In this document: in pieces, positions 57,050 to 64,000 of the stretch | Layout: every line of letters begins with the position of its first letter | Position numbering within the stretch: position 1 is the first letter of the stretch | From: Tanypteryx hageni | Lineage: Eukaryota; Arthropoda; Insecta; Odonata; Petaluridae | Reading direction: 5' to 3' | DNA: 64,000 bases | Assembly (NCBI GenBank): GCA_028673005.1 | Contig: CM054118.1 | Coordinates: 83,515,855 to 83,579,854 of the forward strand | Notes under the pieces: generated by a model | The model's input: the letters and a program-made list of their open reading frames with translations, nothing else | Told to the model about the DNA's origin: nothing | Databases searched by the model: none | Made by a program: the position numbers and the translations under genes

Positions 57050-60000
57050 CTTACGGAAAAGGAAAGGTAAAATGAATATATGGATGTCAACAAGGTGTTG
57101 GGATGAGGAAACCCAGTGAGCACTCACCATCATCATAGGTAGTCTGTCCGTAGACAGGTCCGTGATTATTCATGGTTAAACCTGGTTCTCCATATACTCC
57201 TATTTTCCGCTGTCCTCTTCATATCTTGATAACTCTCTTTCCCTTTCAAATCGTTTATCAGCTGATACCTTTTCCTACCTCTTTCCCTTTTCCCATTTAG
57301 TTTTCCTTCTAACACATCTTTAATCATACTCTCTCTCCTCATGTAATGTCCAACCCAGTTAGCCTTCCTCTTTCTAATAGTCTGTATAATCATTCGCTTC
57401 TCTCCTACTCTTCGTAGCACTTCATCGTTTTTCATCCTATCTGTCCATTTTATCTTCAGCATTCTCCTCCAAGTCCACATTTCAAAGCTTTCCAAGTATT
57501 TGATGTCATTTTTCCTTAGCGTCCATGTTTCTGCCCCACACAATGCTATACTCCATACGTAGCATTTTATCAACTTCTTGCGGATATCTTCTCTTATATT
57601 CCCTGTAAGTAGTTGTTTCTTTCTCCCGAAAGCCGCTTTTGCTTTTCCTATTCTAGTTTTGATCTCATTCGTACATTTTGCCTCTCGTGTTATGATACTT
57701 CCAAGGTATTTATATTCTGAAACTGGTTCTAATGGCTTTCCCCCAATAGTTATGTTCAGATTCTCTTCTTTACCCGATATTCGAATGACCTTGGATTTTT
57801 CTGTATTTATTTCCATACCGTATTTTCTACCTGTTATCACTAGTCTATTTATCATTTTTTGTAGCTCCTCTTCCTTTCTTGCTAGAAGTACTTGATCATC
57901 CGCGTATTTTACTGTTCTTATAATCCTTCCTCCAATTTTGAAATCTCCTGTGTCTTCTAGCGCTTCTTGCATTAGACTTTCTACAAATATATTGAATAGG
58001 GTTGGCTATAGGCAGCAGCCCTGTCTTACTCCTCTACCGATATTTACTCCTCCGGTGTCCACATTCTCCAACCTGACCTTTACAACTTGATTCACATATA
58101 GATTCCTAATCAGTCTCCTGTCTTTCCAGTCTACACCTAAATCCTTTAATATCTTCATCAACTTTACCCAATTTACTCTATCAAAGGCCTTCTGCCAGTC
58201 TACGAAACATGCGCAGATATCTTGACTGTATTCTATTGCCCTTTCTGATATGATTCTAACTACTCCTATAGCATCTCTAGCTCCTCGTCCTTTCCTGAAA
58301 CCGAATTAATCTTCCCCTATTATTTCTTCTGCCTTTTTCTCCAGCCTTTTATTAAGAATCCTCGTGATGATCTTCGTTGTGTGTGACAGAAGGCTTATAG
58401 TTCTGTAATCTTTACACTGCATTGCCTTTGGCTTCCTCTTTAGAGGGATCATTGTTACTTCTAGGAAATCCTGAGGCCACTTTCCCGTGTCGTAAATCTT
58501 ATTAATTAATTTCGTGATCGCTTTTAGTCCTTCTGATCCTATGACTTTAAGTATCTCAGCCGGTATTCCATCGCAGCCCGTGGCTTTCCCCTTCTTTAGT
58601 TCCACTATCGCCTTTTCTACTTCGCTCTCCATAATACTTGGTCCTAAGTTGTCTTCTTCAATGTTATCCTCATTTTCCAGTTCTATTTTTGCCGCTCCTG
58701 CCTGTTTGCTGTATAATTCCTAAATGTATTCTTCCCATACCTGTGCTACCTCCTTTGTTTCTGAGACTATCTTCCCATCCGTATTCATAATTCCTTTACC
58801 ACAAATTCCATTAGACTTCTTATCTTCTAATTCCAGTGCCCTAGCGTACATCATATCGTACCGTCCTAACTTCTCCATTTGTTCTATTTCATCACATTTT
58901 CCTTTTATCCAATTTTCTCTAGCTTTATCTGTTACTCTTCTCAACTCATTGTTTATACGCCTATAGTTGGCTCTACCTTCTTCACTGTTAACGTCTTTCC
59001 ATTTTCGTCTCTCATCCATTTTCTCCAGCATTTCCTTCGTGATCCATGGTTTTCTGATTTTCTTCTCTTGTTTTCCAATCTCTTTATCCAAGGTATCCTT
59101 GATGCTGGTTTTAATTTCATCCCATTCTATATCAACGGTCTTCGGTTTGTTTTCCAACTTTCTTAGGTTATCTTCCAACTTCATGCTGACTACATCCTGC
59201 CTTTCTTTCAGTTTTTCTAGGTCCCAGGTCTGTCTTTCTCTTCTCGTTTTTCTTATTTGTTTGAGCTTTGTACTCACGTCAAGTATTAGAAGGCTGTGAT
59301 CTGAATCAATGTCTGCTCCTTGCAATGCCTTGGCGTTCTTTATGCTGTTCCTGAATCTTTGTTTTACAAAGATGTAATCTATTTGGCATCTCATTCTATC
59401 TCCTGGGCTTTTCCATGTGTATAACCTTCGTTTATGGTTTTTGAACCATGTATTAGTCACTACAAGGTCATTATTGATGCAGAATTCTACGATTTTCTCC
59501 CCTCCTCGATTTCTCTTCCCAAGTCCGTATTGCCCGACAACATTTTCTTCCTGTCCTTCTCCGACTATGCTGTTCCAATCTCCCATTATTATGCAGTTTA
59601 CCTTTCCTCTTCCGTCTTCTTCGTAAATTTCAATGTCATGAGCTGACGTTGGCATATATAACTGGATTATCAGCATGTCCACTGGGACTGCTTTTAGCTT
59701 TATTGCCATCAGTCTATCGTTATCGTTATCTTTGTCACTCTTTTCATCATATCTTTCCTAAGTACCAGAGCTACTCCCCTTTCCCCACTATTTCCTCCAG
59801 AATAAACTACCGTGAATTCTTCCGAGTCGAACTGTCCTTCTCCCTCCCATCTAGTTTCGCTTAGCCCTATAATGTCAACTCTATTTCTTCTCCTTTCTTC
59901 TTTCAAGTTCTCTAGCTTTCCTGCCTTTCTCATAGATCTTACGTTCCAAGTCCCTATTCGTAATTTACTTTCGACAAATGTTTTCCTCAAGGCAGTCCCC

Positions 60001-60250
60001 GCCCGGAGATCCGATTGGGGGACTATTTTACCTCCGGATTGTTTTACCTCGAGAGAACTCATATTGTCCAACCATATAATCTTTACTAGGGATTGTAATG
60101 TGGTAGTTTCCCTCTTGCTTTCCACATCGCAGTACTGTAGCCGTTCAAATCGTCCTGATCACGCCTACAGCTGTATTGGATATAGACCCAACCATCATCA
60201 TTTGTTTTCGGCTCTATACCATACTGACAGTACTGCTGCCTACTGCCAGG
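57050..60250 (-). mobile_element. Non-LTR retrotransposon (LINE), nearly full length
   Basis: The element has a 5' region (about 60,250-60,126), an apurinic-like endonuclease, a reverse transcriptase and a 3' tail ending near 57,050 in (TA)n. Its coding region (57,166-60,125) shows only three stops and one shift, so it is young compared with other elements here. Its clade (RTE-like, or a related arthropod group) cannot be settled by eye. The tail is shared with the SINE-like unit at 48.1 kb. Confidence 0.85.
57166..60125 (-). pseudogene. LINE endonuclease-reverse transcriptase
   Basis: About 985 codons on the minus strand. The endonuclease domain has LRIGTWNVRSMRKAGKL (59,970-59,925), LSETRWEGEG, IIMGDWNSIVGEG and DSDHSLLIL, covering the Asn, Glu, Asp and His signature positions. 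The RT part follows with MESEVEKAIVELKKGKATG, DGIPAEILK and YRTISLLSHTTKI. The catalytic box is VKYADDQVLLA near 57,910. The C-terminal region after RT has YKYLGSIIT, WTLRKNDIKYLESFEMWTWR and RKANWVGHYMRRE. Defects are a shift within an ACGATA repeat near 59,710-59,735, TAG at 58,720-58,722, TAA at 58,306-58,308 and TAG at 58,006-58,008. Apart from the shift, all frames are in register. The protein would nick DNA and prime reverse transcription on the nick. Confidence 0.9.
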
Positions 60251-60261
60251 CACTGATGATA

Positions 60262-60349
60262 GTTTTTTTTTAAATAAAACCTCCATTCGAGGGGTTTGAA
60301 CCCCTGAACTTTTCAATAGAAAGCCGACACGCTAACCACTACACCACCA

Positions 60350-60353
<4 letters not shown>
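60262..60353 (-). repeat. tRNA-derived SINE head upstream of the LINE
   Basis: On the minus strand, A box TGGTGTAGTGGTTAGCG (complement of 60,330-60,346) and B box GGTTCAAACCC (complement of 60,292-60,302), with a CAGGGG/CCCCTC T-stem-like pairing. Both boxes are close to consensus. An A9 run follows (complement of 60,262-60,270), then the LINE 5' region. (TA)n lies directly on the other side. Confidence 0.7.

Positions 60354-60427
<74 letters not shown>
60354..60427. repeat. (TA)n microsatellite
   Basis: An uninterrupted TA run of ~74 bp at the 5' edge of the SINE/LINE block. Confidence 0.97.
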
Positions 60428-60430
<3 letters not shown>

Positions 60431-61729
60431 ATTATTTTTGTTCGGTTTAAGATAAATTTGATATAATCTAAAATTATATTCAAAATTAAAATGTATCCTG
60501 GTTTGTTTTTTATAAGGAAATGTTACTATTTTCTACCTATTCAATAAAGGTACAACTAACAGGAATGAGTAAATAATTTTAAGGGGCTTCAAATAATAAC
60601 GTTCTTCAGGTGGCAAAAGGTCAGAGCACGGCCCTGTTTATATGTATATATAGATACATATAAGTACCCGTAGACTCATGTAAAAATACAAGGAAAATGC
60701 GGGCAGCCGCACCCACTTTCGATGGAATGCACAGCAACTCCTCGGGTTAAAAACTTCCTCTTTCTTATACGGTTTGGAACGCTCGGTTATCATTGTCTGA
60801 AGTGTTTACCCCTCTTTCGCGGATACCGCGCGAGGCTCAGCTCTTCTCGACTGCATTCCGCCCTTTTTTGCTCTAGTTTTATCGCGGAGAAGGGCATTCA
60901 CGAGTTCCCCTTTCGCTCCCCTCCTTCCAACGCCACACACACCCTACATCGAGAACGCACAAAACGCCCTCTCTCTTTTGCAAATTCGGTTAGCTCACCG
61001 CTATAAACCACACATTTTTAGCGTCGGGTCGTTACATTTAAGTAAACAGGAGAACCAAACGTCGGACCGATGAGAAAAAACACGCTCAAAGTCATTCAAA
61101 TTTATTTTACGATTGCACATATATCTTTGGATTATTGGTCCTCAATCGGGAAACCATTTAGATGAAATGGACCCATTGAAGTTCCAGCTGATGCTCGATA
61201 AATTACGAAATATTTTAATGGCGTTATTAACAGAAGACTTCATAAATTGAGGGATCTTGCAGACTGGTACTCATATATATCTTTTTCGGAAAAAAGGAGC
61301 TTTAATTTCAGCTTTATGTTAAACTTTAGAGAGAAAAAATTCTCATACGTCACTATACTGTATTTTTGTATAGGTAAATGTATATATTATGAAAGAAAAT
61401 TACAAAGTTTCTCTGAAATTTTAATAATTGATATCTACGAATTGTAATGCATATAGCGGCGAGAGATATCTGGCGACGGATGCCACTGGCTTTCCTCAAC
61501 GCATGAATCAGTGATCATGAGAGGAATAACATCTTTACAGTTATTATTAGAAAATACAAATGATAAAATTTTGCGTAAAGCAACGACGCCGAAATATTTA
61601 CTCGTCCAACACGTCGCTCCGCCATTATTTATTAATCTCTCGAATTCCGCAATTAAAATTCCCGCAGAAGTCCCGCGTCCTCGTCATCCCGACGCGAGGC
61701 AAATTGCTAGCAGCAATTCCTCCTCCTCC
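60428..61729. other. Unassigned region
   Basis: AT-rich with a CpG-containing patch at 60,770-61,000. No gene recognised. Confidence 0.4.
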
Positions 61730-62280
61730 CTCCCCCAGCCCCACTTACTCCACCCCACTCTCCCCTTTCTCCTCCCCACACTCTACTGACCCCTTCGTAC
61801 GTCTTCCGCAACGAGCATTCCCCGCCCTCCTGCGGTCCAACCCAACCCATCTTGCCCGCCTCATTAATCGCGTTGCTTACTTGGAACTTTTGCATTCGCC
61901 ACATAGCCATATGCTTCCCAATACGCCCTCCATCAATATCCTCTATCACTATCCTCCCGTCTTCCCTTTGTTCCTCCTTATCTTCCTTCCAATTTCTCAA
62001 CCCCTCTCGTCCCTCCTTCTAAACTACATAAAACGTCCTTACCTCTTGGTCGCCATCTCTCCCCCTTCCATCTTTCCCTCCTTCCTCTCTTTTCCCGCTA
62101 TAATTCCCCCTTTCCGCCACTCCAATTCCGTCCCCCAAGCGTTCCATCTTCCACGTTCCTCCGCTCCCCCTCCTGCCATCCCTTCCTCACTCCCTTCTTC
62201 CCTCTCTCACTCCCTCCATCCCTCTCTCCCTCCCTCTCTCCCTCACTTTCTCCCTCCCTCTCTCCCTCCCTCCCATCACG
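61730..62280. repeat. Polypyrimidine low-complexity block
   Basis: CCTCCCTC runs on the plus strand, densest at 62,190-62,275. The 291-aa open frame across it is a Ser/Pro/Leu artefact. Confidence 0.8.
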
Positions 62281-63264
62281 TTCTTTGCCGTGTACTCAAT
62301 TCTCTTTTACAACTCTCTCCTCCTTGCTCTCTTCGCGACGCGAATTGCGGATTTTTTAAATTGGCGTCATTTTATGCGACTCGTCCCTTTCGCGAGGTAT
62401 CACTCCGCCTCCCCCTCTCTCTCTCTCTACCCTGAGGGAGGAAATAGTCTACAATTTAGGCGGAAATGCGCAATTGTGCTGTGCACGGTAAAACTGATCC
62501 GAAAAAACATAAAAAGAAAACTCGATATATTTCCTGTGTGTCCAGAATTTTAACTCGGTGTTACTACTGTTATTACCAGTGTCACGGCTGGAACGATGCA
62601 GCGGATGATATTAATCCGATGTCAATTTCCGTGAACTGTACTATTTCTAAAAGAGTAATGACGACGGATGAGATACCAATAATTTTTAAATTCCGTTATG
62701 AATTGATGGCCGCTGACAATTATGATCTGTAACATTTAAGAGTTGACGATTTCGGTGATCCTATAAAGATTAAACTCATGTAATGCATTTCGGTTTAAAG
62801 TTCCCATTTATTTTATCCTCCCATACTATAGCGAATTTCGGTAGTAAATCTTCTCAATTCTGAAAAAAGGAAGTGATAAAATTATTCTATTTTATCTGAA
62901 AAAGGTTGTCATGATATTTATTTATAACAGATAAATTATATTTTCATTCAAAACCTTTCGATTTTCATTCTAATGAATCTCTATTATATAATTTTACGTG
63001 CCCCTCGAAACATACCATTTCATTAAAATGTTTGCTGCCTACAAGGTTTATTAAAGCTCTATAAAAATATGTTCAACTGATTTTGAATGAAAAGCACCTA
63101 AAGAATATTTTTATGAACGTCTCCTGTGCCTCGTAAAAATATCAAATTTATCAGATATAAAGGGATTTTTCAGTCTTTTAGATTTTTTAAATTTAGTAAT
63201 GCAGATTTCGTTACGACTTTTCTTGATAAAAGCACGATCTTCTTCGAATGTCATTGGTTTATAT
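62281..63264. other. Unassigned region
   Basis: No gene or repeat recognised. Confidence 0.4.
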
Positions 63265-64000
63265 ACAGATACAAACAAGTAGGGATGCACGCGGGTTCCT
63301 CGTGGTAACAGAAGTGCTTTTCGTCAAAATCGCCGTGGTATAATCGTATACTATTATAATTGCTCTGAAATCAGAAAATTACTTTTTCTTATTCTGTGGT
63401 AGTCCTGCTGCTTACACCCGTTCTAAACAGGCTCATTTCGTTTTGCCATTCTAAACTCGCCATACAAAAGAAATTTTTTATTGAAATCGGTTTAGCCGAT
63501 ACCTTCCAAATTCATAGTTTCAGAAAAATCCTAACCTTCATATTGTGGTAGCACTGTTTATTCGACCCGGTTGATATGCGCTATTTTGGTTATTAATTTA
63601 TATGAAGATTATATGTGCCATAATGCGGACAGTTCTCTATAAATATAAATATTATTTTACCTTTTATTGTGGTAGCCCTGCTCCTAAGGCCCTCTTTTGA
63701 CATCTTATCGTCATTATGATATGCTGTATAAATCTTATGCATAAAATTTAATTCGCATCCGTTCAGTCAATTCATTCCAAATGCATAATTACTGAAAGAA
63801 TTTAATTTGTAATTGTAGTACTCCTGTTTAGTTGATCCGATCCAAGTATGCTATTGTAGTTTCATGTATATGTCTACATTATAAATATTATAATTTGGTT
63901 AAAATTGATGCTGACAGCTCAACACAAATACTTGTAAAAGAAATTTTATAATACTTTTATTGTGGCAGCCCTGCTTTCTATATCTATACTAAAATATCTT
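63265..64000 (-). repeat. Tandem array, ~147 bp monomer, second array
   Basis: The marker complement (TTGTGGYAGYCCTG and variants) occurs at about 63,395, 63,543, 63,668, 63,815 and 63,962, giving spacings of 125-148 bp. It is the inverted counterpart of 14,315-15,055, including the terminal GACGAAAAGCA-type block (complement near 63,320-63,335). The array continues past the window edge. Confidence 0.8.

Noticed and set aside
61560..62435. 291-aa plus-strand open frame
   Set aside because: It lies over a CT-rich block; the residues are Ser/Pro/Leu runs with no domain.
1..64000. CRISPR arrays, bacterial operons, rRNA genes
   Set aside because: The content is eukaryotic. No regularly spaced direct repeats with unique spacers and no rRNA-like blocks were seen.

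Overview
This window looks like non-genic DNA from a large, repeat-rich, AT-rich arthropod genome, most likely an insect. The evidence is the transposon content: piggyBac and CENP-B/pogo-like DDE relics, a Penelope-like element with a GIY-YIG domain, a non-LTR retrotransposon, a Maverick/Polinton-type element, tRNA-derived SINE heads, long polypurine blocks and (TA)n arrays. I cannot name the species. I found no convincing host protein-coding gene or exon and no intact cellular tRNA or rRNA gene. Most long open frames are translations of GA/CT low-complexity DNA.

Layout. 0-3 kb: a SINE-head relic, then a 1.74 kb DNA transposon with ~470 bp inverted arms, sitting inside a T-rich minisatellite. 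Each arm carries a tRNA-like Pol III promoter. 3-5.3 kb: (TA)n, a polypurine block, a SINE relic and a ~224 bp duplication. 5.5-8.4 kb: a decayed piggyBac with a 3' tandem repeat. 11-13 kb: polypurine blocks. 14-15 kb: a tandem array with a ~145 bp period, with a second array in opposite orientation at 63.3-64 kb. 17-18 kb: a 5'-truncated Penelope-like element. 18.5, 39.2 and 42.6 kb: three copies of one dispersed repeat containing an antisense LINE endonuclease fragment. 24-28.4 kb: the richest locus, a broken Maverick/Polinton (adintovirus-like) segment, minus strand, with recognisable packaging ATPase, small basic protein, retroviral-type integrase, penton-like N-terminus, minor-capsid-like protein and major capsid protein. 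33-34 kb: an inverted-repeat element with internal repeats. 36.7-37.1 kb: a CpG-rich patch. 43.5-45.8 kb: hAT-like ends without a transposase. 47-48 kb: a piggyBac copy whose N-terminal region is joined directly to its C-terminal Cys-rich domain. 54.2-54.5 kb: a LINE 3' end. 57.1-60.2 kb: a nearly full-length non-LTR element (endonuclease plus RT, minus strand) whose last 47 nt recur exactly in a short SINE-like element at 48.1 kb.

How the parts relate. Nothing here is an operon. The links are between mobile elements: LINE and SINE share a 3' tail; four hammerhead-like motifs of the Penelope type are scattered over 17-34 kb; and several elements nest in one another. The candidates most worth follow-up are the capsid-bearing Maverick segment, the tRNA-like promoters inside a DNA transposon's inverted repeats, and the nucleosome-sized tandem arrays. 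Many lesions are single-base shifts near homopolymers, so some breaks may be assembly errors.
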